A DNA stretch of 5,790 bases, taken from an uncultured Oscillospiraceae bacterium (GTDB taxonomy: Bacteria > Bacillota > Clostridia > Oscillospirales > Acutalibacteraceae). The DNA is taken from the NCBI GenBank assembly GCA_902462665.1, contig CABQCM010000107.1:1-5790 (forward strand), in the 5' to 3' direction. Shown here piece after piece: positions 1-5,458 of the stretch (its first letter is position 1; each line of letters begins with the position of its first letter). The position numbers and the translations under genes were made by a program. The notes beneath the pieces were generated by a model. It made no database searches, had not been told where the DNA came from, and saw nothing but the letters and a program-made list of their open reading frames with translations.

Positions 1-104
1 CCCTGCGCTCGGGCGAGCGTACCCTCACCGATGAGGAAAGTGCAAAGGTCGTTGAGCGCGTCGTCAAGGCGCTCGAGGCGGCCGGCGCCGTGCTTCGTTC
101 CTAA
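1..104 (+). CDS. pheT: Phenylalanyl-tRNA synthetase beta subunit, C-terminal fragment
   Basis: Partial gene: only the last 33 codons are present, read from base 3 and ending at TAA 102-104. The visible peptide contains GERTLTDEE followed by an amphipathic helix (VVERVVKALEAAGAVLR). This is the usual C-terminal end of the bacterial PheT FDX-ACB (anticodon-binding) domain, where an R-T-L-T-D-E-E segment precedes the last helix. PheT pairs with PheS to charge tRNA-Phe in the cytoplasm. The piece is about two thirds G+C by hand count, clearly richer than the gene that follows. A strong terminator begins 10 bases after the stop, as expected for the end of a pheST operon. With only 33 residues, the assignment rests on this one motif and its position at the protein end. 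Confidence 0.82.
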   Translation, partial: LRSGERTLTDEESAKVVERVVKALEAAGAVLRS

Positions 105-114
105 AAACAATATT

Positions 115-151
115 ATCCCCGGCGTAATTTTGGTTTACGCCGGGGATTTTT
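115..151 (+). terminator. Intrinsic terminator after pheT
   Basis: There is a perfect 13-bp stem with arms ATCCCCGGCGTAA (115-127) and TTACGCCGGGGAT (135-147). The 7-base loop is TTTTGGT, and a T run ends at 151. The GC-rich stem directly followed by T residues is a textbook Rho-independent terminator on the + strand. It ends only 4 bases before the ribosome-binding site of the next gene, so it also forms the entire visible leader of that gene. Confidence 0.93.
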
Positions 152-155
152 ATGG

Positions 156-163
156 GGTGATCC
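156..163 (+). promoter_or_regulatory. Shine-Dalgarno of the GNAT gene
   Basis: GGTGATCC matches the 3' part of the full anti-SD complement (AGAAAGGAGGTGATCC) over eight bases, preceded by two more G residues. The ATG begins at 165, after a single A. The extended match fixes this start and leaves no room for an upstream alternative, because the terminator T run ends at 151. Confidence 0.75.
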
Positions 164-164
164 A

Positions 165-602
165 ATGACGATCCGAGAAATTGCCCGAAGCGATTTGGAG
201 CATGTCTTAAAATTGTATATGCAGCTTCACGATAATCCGCTGCCCGATCAGCTCGAGCGAGTACAGTCCATTTGGGAAAGCATTCTCAGCGACAGTAATC
301 ATCATATTGTTGTCGCAGACAGCGATGGGAAAATTGTTTCTTCCTGCGTTTGCGTGATTATACCAAATCTGACTAGGAACCAGCGTCCCTATGCTTTGAT
401 CGAGAATGTCATTACCGATAAAAAGCATCGCAAAAGAGGGTTGGCAACAGCCTGTCTCAACTATGCGAAAGAGATTGCCCAAAGAGAACATTGTTATAAA
501 ATAATGCTTCTTACAGGGGCAAAAGACGACGGCACGATCCGCTTCTATGAACAGGCAGGATATAATAAAAAGGATAAAACCGCCTTTATACAATGGCTGT
601 AA
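165..602 (+). CDS. GNAT family N-acetyltransferase
   Basis: This 145-residue protein has the length and layout of a single-domain Gcn5-related acetyltransferase, which moves an acetyl group from acetyl-CoA to an amine. The N-terminal strand and helix MTIREIARSDLEHVLKLYMQL (residues 1-21) is the usual GNAT opening. The core strand ALIENVITDKKHRKRG is followed by the acetyl-CoA loop HRKRGLA (88-94, the R/Q-x-x-G-x-G/A signature) and helix TACLNYAKEIA (95-105). Motif B is IRFYEQAGYNKKD (125-137), with the typical FYE.AGY. There is no signal peptide or membrane segment, so it is cytosolic. The substrate cannot be told from sequence. Its own promoter is not visible between the pheT terminator and the start codon, so expression may depend on read-through from pheT. 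It is AT-richer than pheT (about 40% G+C on a sampled line). Confidence 0.92.
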   Translation: MTIREIARSDLEHVLKLYMQLHDNPLPDQLERVQSIWESILSDSNHHIVVADSDGKIVSSCVCVIIPNLTRNQRPYALIENVITDKKHRKRGLATACLNYAKEIAQREHCYKIMLLTGAKDDGTIRFYEQAGYNKKDKTAFIQWL

Positions 603-671
603 TCACAAAATCCATTATAATTATTATCCTGGTGCAGCAATATTTGTGTATGAAACCGCAAGAATCGCACT

Positions 672-699
672 GTTACACGACGGGAAGCCATGCTAAACT
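672..699 (+). promoter_or_regulatory. Possible promoter upstream of the GH172-like gene
   Basis: In the gap between the GNAT stop (602) and the next start (815), a candidate -35 GTTACA (672-677) lies 16 bases before TAAACT (694-699). The -10 box is extended by TG at 691-692 (TGCTAAACT). Both boxes match the housekeeping consensus at four of six bases. A TATAAT at 616-621 in the same gap has no convincing -35. No clear terminator for the GNAT gene and no small gene was seen in the rest of the gap. Confidence 0.35.
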
Positions 700-794
700 T
701 TGGGCAAAGGAACAAGCCGGAGGAGCATAAACCGAAAAACCAAATTTCAAGAATTCGGCAACTTGTTTTTTCGAAATCCGGCGTCCGTTCTGAC

Positions 795-809
795 AGAAAG
801 GCATGGTGA
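795..809 (+). promoter_or_regulatory. Split Shine-Dalgarno deciding the GH172-like start
   Basis: AGAAAGG (795-801) and GGTGA (805-809) both match parts of the anti-SD complement AGAAAGGAGGTGATCC. The ATG at 803 is only one base past the first block, so it cannot be used well with it. The ATG at 815 lies five bases past GGTGA, which corresponds to an ideal aligned spacing. This supports 815 as the start. Confidence 0.6.
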
Positions 810-814
810 GCTTG

Positions 815-1888
815 ATGTTTGATGGTTTAGGAATGAATCTGGGCAATCTATCTCGTCTGTCCAATGCCCAAACCCGCTCGATCAGCGCGGAGAATCCCAC
901 GGGAGAAAAAGGACGCGGCGGCATGGCGACGCAGGGAATCTCTTCCGCGGCCAACCAGGGGCTTGGGCAGGGTTGGAAAGTCAATCCCGCTATCTCGATT
1001 GCCGCCGGCGAAACGGCTGTTATCGCCGACATTGAGGGGCCGGGCGCTATCCAGCATATCTGGATGACGCCGTCGGCAGAATGGCGCATGTACATCCTAC
1101 GAATCTACTGGGACGGCAGCGAACGCCCTTCGGTCGAATGTCCCTTGGGCGACTTCTTTGCCAACGCCTACTCGGGCGCTTTTGCGCAGGTGAATTCTCT
1201 GCCAGTGTGCGTGAATCCAGGCAGCGCCTTCAATTGCTATTGGGAAATGCCCTTTCGCAAGCGTTGCCGGATAACGGTTGAAAATCTGCGGGACGAACCC
1301 ATGGTTCTCTATTACCAGATTGATTATACCCTCACGCCGGTGCCGGACGATTGCGCCTATTTTCACGCTCAGTTTCGCCGGGTCAATCCCCTGCCTTACA
1401 AGGAAGTTTACACCATTCTTGACGGCGTGACCGGCAAAGGGCATTATGTGGGCACCTACATGGCATGGGGTGTGAACAACGCCGGATGGTGGGGCGAAGG
1501 AGAGATTAAATTCTACCTCGACGGCGACCAGGATTTCCCCACCATTTGCGGCACCGGGACGGAGGATTATTTCTGCGGCTCTTATAATTTTGACGTTGGG
1601 GGAAGATATCAGGAATTTTCCACCCCCTTTGCCGGGATGCCCAAGATTATTCGACCAGACGGGCTTTATGGTTCCCAGCAGCGTTTTTCCCTCTATCGCT
1701 GGCATGTGATGGACCCCATCCGCTTTGAAACCGATTGCAGGGTAACCATACAGGCGCTGGGATGGCGTAAGGATGGACGCTATCTCCCCTTGCAGGACGA
1801 TATCTCCTCGGTCGCCTACTGGTACCAGACCCTGCCGGTGCCAGCGTTTCCTCCCCTGCCCGAGCGAGACAGGCTGGAAATCATTTAG
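815..1888 (+). CDS. DUF2961 / glycoside hydrolase family 172-type enzyme
   Basis: This 357-residue protein is close to full length for a DUF2961 (PF11175) protein. Some family members have been characterised as GH172 enzymes acting on alpha-D-fructofuranosides (difructose anhydride) or alpha-D-arabinofuranosides. Family-like segments, numbered from Met 815, are SRLSNAQTRSIS with GEKGRGGMA (13-38), GAIQHIWMT (77-85), YWDGSERPSVECPLGDFF (98-115), GWWGEGEIKFYLDGD (224-238), GTGTEDYF (246-253) and SLYRWHVMDPI (292-302). GH172 uses two glutamates about 20 residues apart. Glu228 or Glu230 and Glu250 have that spacing, so they are the likely pair by inference. There is no signal peptide, so it should act in the cytosol on imported oligosaccharides. 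No transporter, regulator or other sugar enzyme sits beside it, so the substrate is unknown. An in-frame ATG at 803 would add four residues, but its ribosome-binding site is badly placed. Confidence 0.87.
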   Translation: MFDGLGMNLGNLSRLSNAQTRSISAENPTGEKGRGGMATQGISSAANQGLGQGWKVNPAISIAAGETAVIADIEGPGAIQHIWMTPSAEWRMYILRIYWDGSERPSVECPLGDFFANAYSGAFAQVNSLPVCVNPGSAFNCYWEMPFRKRCRITVENLRDEPMVLYYQIDYTLTPVPDDCAYFHAQFRRVNPLPYKEVYTILDGVTGKGHYVGTYMAWGVNNAGWWGEGEIKFYLDGDQDFPTICGTGTEDYFCGSYNFDVGGRYQEFSTPFAGMPKIIRPDGLYGSQQRFSLYRWHVMDPIRFETDCRVTIQALGWRKDGRYLPLQDDISSVAYWYQTLPVPAFPPLPERDRLEII

Positions 1889-1922
1889 CGTTTTGCCCTC
1901 CCGCCCTGTTCCAATACGATTT

Positions 1923-1959
1923 ACAAACACCGGCAGCCCGTACGACTGCCGGTGTTTGT
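1923..1959. terminator. Hairpin between convergent genes, likely bidirectional terminator
   Basis: There is a perfect 14-bp inverted repeat: ACAAACACCGGCAG (1923-1936) and CTGCCGGTGTTTGT (1946-1959), with a 9-base loop. It sits 34 bases after the GH172-like stop and 41 bases beyond the stop of the beta-propeller gene on the other strand. Neither side has a clean T run: on the + strand the bases that follow are GGCGTTTGG. Position and stem strength favour a shared terminator, but the missing U tract lowers certainty. Confidence 0.65.
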
Positions 1960-2000
1960 GGCGTTTGGCTTGAAAACGAACGATGCTATCGTCAAAGGCG

Positions 2001-3752
2001 TTACGAAAGAAGCGTTTCGTAATCGATTCCGCTCTGCTTATATTCGCCGATTTTGGCAAACGGCTTCTCCGAAGCTGGAGAAACAGAGAAAATACACCAG
2101 CTTTCGTTTGTACTGCGATAATCACCGTCGGTGGGCGTTATCATTTTCACTCCAATGGTGTTTTCGTTATAAACCATATGATCAAAATCCAGCCGGCATC
2201 CTTCTGGAATATCCCCTGTGGATTGATACAAACATTTGGGATTTTTGCTATCTGTGAAATCGTAGACATCAAATCCATTCGGAACGCTGTTATACCGCAG
2301 AAATATTCCATTTCCAAGTGAAATAAAGGGATGGATTTCCCCAAAAGGGCGCCCCATAGCGTATATGCCATCAATACCAGTGACTCTGCCGCAGAACAAT
2401 TTGCTTGGATAGAAGGCAATCCTATTGCGATCAAATTCCGCAAACACAATCTGAGCGTCTTTGTCTGAGCCATCGCTTGTTTCAGAGAGAAAGCCGGCTG
2501 AAACAATGGCGCGGTTTTCTTCCCAAAACACGTCGTCTATGGTAAAAGCTCTCTCCGAAAGCCGAATCAATTCTTTTGTTAATTGACCATTCTGAGAATC
2601 AAAGGTTAGGGCGAACAGCCGATCGACGTCATCGTTCGATTTCGAAACCGTCCCCACTTTTCCAACGATTCTCCAGATCGTTTCATGACGCAAAACGGAA
2701 ACGATTTCCGGGGCTACTCCCTCGCTTATATCCATGGCTACAGCTGTATCCACCTTGCCGGTAAAAGCCATGGAGGAAGCCTCAAACGTATACAGCGTAT
2801 CGCTGATCTGCGTCGTTGAACGCGTGATGAAGGCAAACCAGCCGTCACCATAAAACACATTTTGGATATCGCCGTAATACGCACATTTCTCGGTCACTTC
2901 CAAGCGGCCGGTATCGATGATCGTCACGGCAACATACTGTACGTTATCGGGTTCCCCAAGGATACGAATTTCCGTTGCCGCCCATTCCACCCCATTACCG
3001 CTGTGATAAAGACGCGGAACATAATCCGAAACCGAATCCAACCGTGACCAGCCGCAGGCGCAAACCCCATCCGAGGTCATAAGATAGAGTCTTGCGTCTA
3101 CCATATAACATGCCGTCATCGTGCCAAGCTGTGCAAATTGATCCAACCGCCTTGGGTTTGCGGGCGCAGAAACATCAAAAATATCTACCACTGTACGATA
3201 TTCCGAATCCAGATCGACCTCATTCAGCCGATGTGAGCCAATTGCAATCAGCCGACCGGCAGCCGCAAACAGATATTCTGTTGATTGATTCATCGTACCA
3301 ATCAACACACCCTTTCGATAAATCCCAATGGTTCCGTCATCGGTAATTTGATAAGTGTATTCACCGAAGCTTACGGTTTTATGCCCCTCGGCCTGCGCAG
3401 AGAAAATACCGTTGCCGTCTCCTTTTACCTGCAGCCGGTTGTCGTGGTTCTCCTTACCGCTTAAATCAGCGAGCAGCTCCTCCAAACTGCCGTACGTATT
3501 GGAAGTGCGCTCCGCTACGCGACTTTTGTCTTCATTCGAATTCGGCGCGCTGTCAACCGCACTGCCACCTGGAGTCACGACGGAAGCTGTGTGCGGCAAA
3601 ACGAACAGGACAGCGGCGACACAGCACAAACACGCGGCAACGGTTCCCCAACGCATCCAGCCTCGTTTGCGGACTTTGGGTTCCTCACCGGCTGCTTCGA
3701 TATAAGCAGGGGCAATCAGCCCCATTTTATCTAAAAACTCATTTCCTTTCAT
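2001..3752 (-). CDS. Membrane-anchored beta-propeller protein, putative sensor or anti-sigma partner
   Basis: This 583-residue protein has a short basic cytosolic tail (1-34, with KVRKRGWMRW at 26-35), one membrane helix (about 35-53, WGTVAACLCCVAAVLFVLP) and a low-complexity linker (about 57-85). A large extracytoplasmic domain follows, resembling the PF09826 Beta_propel family. Blade-type motifs are visible: TVVDIFDVSAPANPRRLDQF (187-206) and, near the C-terminus, FDVYDFTDSKNPKCLYQ (494-510), which share a pattern of hydrophobic-[FY]D-x-[ST]-x-x-x-NP. The GLIAPAYIEAA segment near the N-terminus (11-21) is the only obvious cytosolic contact region. The ATG overlaps the sigma-factor stop as ATGA, so the two genes are probably translated together. 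An anti-sigma role is inferred from gene order and topology, as no classical anti-sigma domain (ZAS zinc motif) is visible. The ligand is unknown. Confidence 0.82.
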   Translation of the reverse strand: MKGNEFLDKMGLIAPAYIEAAGEEPKVRKRGWMRWGTVAACLCCVAAVLFVLPHTASVVTPGGSAVDSAPNSNEDKSRVAERTSNTYGSLEELLADLSGKENHDNRLQVKGDGNGIFSAQAEGHKTVSFGEYTYQITDDGTIGIYRKGVLIGTMNQSTEYLFAAAGRLIAIGSHRLNEVDLDSEYRTVVDIFDVSAPANPRRLDQFAQLGTMTACYMVDARLYLMTSDGVCACGWSRLDSVSDYVPRLYHSGNGVEWAATEIRILGEPDNVQYVAVTIIDTGRLEVTEKCAYYGDIQNVFYGDGWFAFITRSTTQISDTLYTFEASSMAFTGKVDTAVAMDISEGVAPEIVSVLRHETIWRIVGKVGTVSKSNDDVDRLFALTFDSQNGQLTKELIRLSERAFTIDDVFWEENRAIVSAGFLSETSDGSDKDAQIVFAEFDRNRIAFYPSKLFCGRVTGIDGIYAMGRPFGEIHPFISLGNGIFLRYNSVPNGFDVYDFTDSKNPKCLYQSTGDIPEGCRLDFDHMVYNENTIGVKMITPTDGDYRSTNESWCIFSVSPASEKPFAKIGEYKQSGIDYETLLS

Positions 3753-4309
3753 AATATGGGCACCTCTCTTTCCAGATACTCTCGAAGCTGTGCGCGGATG
3801 CGAAACAGCATGGTCTTCACCTTACTTTCGGAAAGAGCAAAACGTTTGGAGATGGCGGCGATGGAATCTAGATACCAATAACGGCGCACAAACACATTTC
3901 GTTTTTCCTCACTGAGCGTGCCAAGGAATCCGTTGAGCGCTTCGCTCAAAACCATATCGTCGATATGGCACTGCGTATTATCGGGAGCAGGAATGCATTG
4001 CTCCATTTCGGCGCTGAGCTCACAAATCAACGCGCGGCGTTTTAAACGGCTGCGCTCGCGGCAGCGGTTCAATGCAATATGGCGAGTGATCCGGGCGAGA
4101 AAAGCATAGAGATATTGTGTTGGTTCGTGCGGCGGTATGGAGTTCCAGGCTTCCCAATAGGTGTCGTTTTCGCATTCTTGCGCTGTGGGGAGATCGTTTA
4201 CGATCCCCTGCGCCAATGCACGCAAACGACTCCCGTACTTTTCGCAAGTGTATTCGATCGCCGACTCCGATCGTCGCAGATACAGCTGCACAATCTCGTC
4301 ATCCTCCAA
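3749..4309 (-). CDS. ECF-type RNA polymerase sigma-70 factor
   Basis: From a TTG start the protein has 186 residues, a normal ECF sigma size. Sigma region 2 spans about residues 11-82. It includes the core-binding segment QECENDTYWEAWNSIPP (44-60) and the -10 recognition helix AFLARITRHIALNRCRERSR (69-88). After an acidic linker with Cys-rich flanks (about 93-117), region 4 (118-179) ends in the helix-turn-helix AISKRFALSESKVKTMLFRI (152-171). Region 3 is missing, as in ECF factors. The TTG has AAAGGAG nine bases upstream and gives MEDDEIVQLYLRRSESAIE, the usual start of this Clostridia group. A GTG at 4348 would add 13 residues but has no good ribosome-binding site. The gene overlaps the beta-propeller gene by four bases, which suggests that this protein is its regulator. 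Target genes are unknown. Confidence 0.9.
   Translation of the reverse strand: MEDDEIVQLYLRRSESAIEYTCEKYGSRLRALAQGIVNDLPTAQECENDTYWEAWNSIPPHEPTQYLYAFLARITRHIALNRCRERSRLKRRALICELSAEMEQCIPAPDNTQCHIDDMVLSEALNGFLGTLSEEKRNVFVRRYWYLDSIAAISKRFALSESKVKTMLFRIRAQLREYLEREVPIL
3761..3770 (-). promoter_or_regulatory. Shine-Dalgarno of the beta-propeller gene
   Basis: AAGAGAGGTG on the - strand ends eight bases before the ATG at 3752. It lies inside the last codons of the sigma-factor gene, consistent with coupled translation at the ATGA overlap. Confidence 0.65.
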
Positions 4310-4318
4310 GGCGTTTCT

Positions 4319-4325
4319 CTCCTTT
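4319..4325 (-). promoter_or_regulatory. Shine-Dalgarno that favours the TTG start of the sigma factor
   Basis: AAAGGAG on the - strand lies nine bases before the TTG at 4309. The alternative GTG at 4348 is preceded by CGCTTATTTAG, with no SD. This makes the shorter protein the better call. Confidence 0.6.
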
Positions 4326-4379
4326 CCATCGTTTTCAAAGGCCTTCACCTAAATAAGCGTTTTTTGTGCTGGAGCGTTA

Positions 4380-4407
4380 CACGTTTTTTCATTATAACCG
4401 AGTTTCA
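4380..4407 (-). promoter_or_regulatory. Promoter region of the sigma/beta-propeller operon
   Basis: On the - strand a perfect TATAAT (4396-4391) lies about 45 bases before the GTG and about 80 before the TTG start. Its upstream partner is weak: with a 17- or 18-base spacer the hexamers are GGCGAT or TGGCGA, and there is no TG extension. Overlapping it is TGAAAC (4407-4402), which resembles the -35 of Bacillus-type ECF promoters. CGTG follows 18 bases later (4383-4380), in place of the usual CGTA/CGTC after 16-17 bases. Either or both could drive the operon; an ECF-type site would imply autoregulation. Confidence 0.5.
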
Positions 4408-4453
4408 TCGCTTATCGCCATACGAATCCAGTTGGTTCGGTTCCAATATTCAA

Positions 4454-4483
4454 AAAACAGCCACGATAATTCGTGGCTGTTTT
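4454..4483. terminator. Bidirectional intrinsic terminator
   Basis: There is a perfect inverted repeat with core arms ACAGCCACGA (4457-4466) and TCGTGGCTGT (4471-4480). The loop is TAAT, and an A/T extension continues the stem to 13 bp. On the - strand six T residues follow the stem, so it can stop transcription from the lipoprotein side before the sigma operon promoter. On the + strand a TTTT follows, so it may also stop antisense transcription. Confidence 0.88.
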
Positions 4484-4534
4484 AGTCGTTCCAACCCATA
4501 CCTTATGCGCAAACCAAATTCAGGAAATGCCCCG

Positions 4535-4551
4535 AAAAAAGGCCGATGGCC
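4535..4551 (-). terminator. Small GC hairpin with T6, possible terminator
   Basis: On the - strand GGCC-ATC-GGCC (4551-4541) is followed at once by six T residues (4540-4535). The stem is only 4 bp, although all G/C. It lies about 65 bases past the lipoprotein stop and may be a weak first terminator ahead of the stronger one at 4454-4483. Confidence 0.35.
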
Positions 4552-4576
4552 CATCTGTGGTGAAATCCGGCAAGCG

Positions 4577-4604
4577 GTTCCCGGAGGGAAATTCCCCCGG
4601 GAAC
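4577..4604 (-). repeat. Hairpin in the 3' untranslated region of the lipoprotein gene
   Basis: GTTCCCGG (4577-4584) pairs fully with CCGGGAAC (4597-4604). After one bulged A, GGGA/TCCC continues the stem around a three-base loop. It starts 12 bases past the lipoprotein stop on the - strand. No T run follows, so by itself it is more likely a 3'-end stabilising structure than a terminator. Confidence 0.55.
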
Positions 4605-4616
4605 ATACCGGCGGAA

Positions 4617-5444
4617 TTATGCCGGATAATCCTGCGGAAGGATAGAATAGTCGTATTCCACTGTCATCTTCTCTTCATTCGTTCCAAAGGCTTTTTTATA
4701 CACAAAGTCAGGGGAGTAATCAATTCCTGTTACCGTTTGATTATCATCGTAAGTGATGACGAGGATTCCATCCTTTAACAGATGATACGAACTCCAGGAA
4801 GCTTTCAAGCCGCTTTCGCTCTCCCAATACTTGGCATCAGAATCAATGGCCTTTACCTCGCTAAAAGTAGAACCCATCTGAATCGTATCAAAATCCGCTT
4901 TTATCCGGGCATGGGAGATACACACCCCATGGCTATAGAATGCCATTTCATCTCGAAAAAACAGATAAAACAAGCAGCCCTCTTCCGAACGGTAAATCAC
5001 ATATTTTCTATCGTCTCCCATATCTCGAATACATTCGATCGGAAAATAGTAATCCATACTCTCGATACTGGGATTATAAGAATAAGACGGAAGATACATG
5101 CGATAAAAATTATGTTCCACCAAATCTACAAAATCCACCGTATTATGAATCAAGCTCTGATAGCTTTGGGAGTTATTTTCCATAGACAGTATTCTTTCTC
5201 TGTCCTCCTGCGCTTGAGAAATGGTGGGAAGATAGTCCGGCACTTTCGAAGATGGGAGGCTGGAACTATTAAAAAACGACGCTTCGTCAGCCGAGCTTGA
5301 GGAGACCACTGAATTTGATACACGGTCAGGCTTTTCCGAGGAATCCTCTCCCGTCGGCAAGAGCGAACTGTCCTTTGTACCGGCGCAACCGACAAATAAA
5401 GCAACGCCGACAATCGAACAAATAGAAGCGATTATTTTTTTCAT
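4617..5444 (-). CDS. Putative lipoprotein with Ser-rich linker and possible BamE/SmpA-like domain
   Basis: From the ATG at 5444 the protein has 275 residues. It begins MKKIIASICSIVGVALFVGC, a lipoprotein signal with a lipobox-like FVGC, so Cys20 should be lipidated. Phe at -3 is less usual than Leu. A Ser/Asp/Glu-rich linker (about 21-70) follows, as in surface lipoproteins. The globular part begins near residue 75. Its last third, DFDTIQMGSTFSEVKAIDSD (184-203) then DGILVITYDDNQTVTGI (225-241), has the pattern of BamE/SmpA-like folds (I..GMT..EV... then a strand with D.N..V). This is an eye match, not a proven homology. An ATG at 5462 would add six residues but lacks a ribosome-binding site. 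It lies 14 bases behind the gene cut by the window edge, so the two are probably co-transcribed. Function is unknown. Confidence 0.78.
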   Translation of the reverse strand: MKKIIASICSIVGVALFVGCAGTKDSSLLPTGEDSSEKPDRVSNSVVSSSSADEASFFNSSSLPSSKVPDYLPTISQAQEDRERILSMENNSQSYQSLIHNTVDFVDLVEHNFYRMYLPSYSYNPSIESMDYYFPIECIRDMGDDRKYVIYRSEEGCLFYLFFRDEMAFYSHGVCISHARIKADFDTIQMGSTFSEVKAIDSDAKYWESESGLKASWSSYHLLKDGILVITYDDNQTVTGIDYSPDFVYKKAFGTNEEKMTVEYDYSILPQDYPA

Positions 5445-5451
5445 ATCTCTG

Positions 5452-5457
5452 CCTCTC
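5452..5457 (-). promoter_or_regulatory. Shine-Dalgarno of the lipoprotein gene
   Basis: GAGAGG on the - strand lies seven bases before the ATG at 5444, which selects this start over the two ATG codons at 5462 and 5459. Confidence 0.6.
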
Positions 5458-5458
5458 A

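Noticed and set aside
616..621. TATAAT just after the GNAT gene
   Set aside because: The hexamer at the right distance upstream (ATGGCT) is a poor -35, and the AT-rich surroundings make a chance match likely.
716..783. GCCGGA/TCCGGC and CAAG/CTTG pairs before the GH172-like gene, with TTTTTT in between
   Set aside because: The stems are four to six bases and far apart. I could not build a convincing terminator or riboswitch from them.
1980..1992. Small ACGAT-AGC-ATCGT hairpin with TTTT on the - strand after the beta-propeller stop
   Set aside because: The stem has only five pairs, two or three of them A-T, and the T run is four bases, so it is too weak to call as a terminator.
2001..2022. 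8-bp inverted repeat TTACGAAA/TTTCGTAA at the stop of the beta-propeller gene
   Set aside because: It is within the last codons, has no T run, and is short enough to be chance. The hairpin at 1923-1959 is the better terminator.
1097..2125. Long open frame (342 codons) on the - strand opposite the GH172-like gene
   Set aside because: It is antisense to a gene with clear family motifs, shows no recognisable domain, and also crosses the intergenic terminator and the end of the beta-propeller gene.
4079..4645. 188-codon open frame on the + strand across the sigma-factor start and the intergenic region
   Set aside because: It is antisense to the sigma factor, reads through the bidirectional terminator and promoter region, and its product has no plausible domain.
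4782..5300. 172-codon open frame on the + strand opposite the lipoprotein gene
   Set aside because: It is a shadow of the lipoprotein frame, basic and Ile-rich without motifs and with no ribosome-binding site noted.
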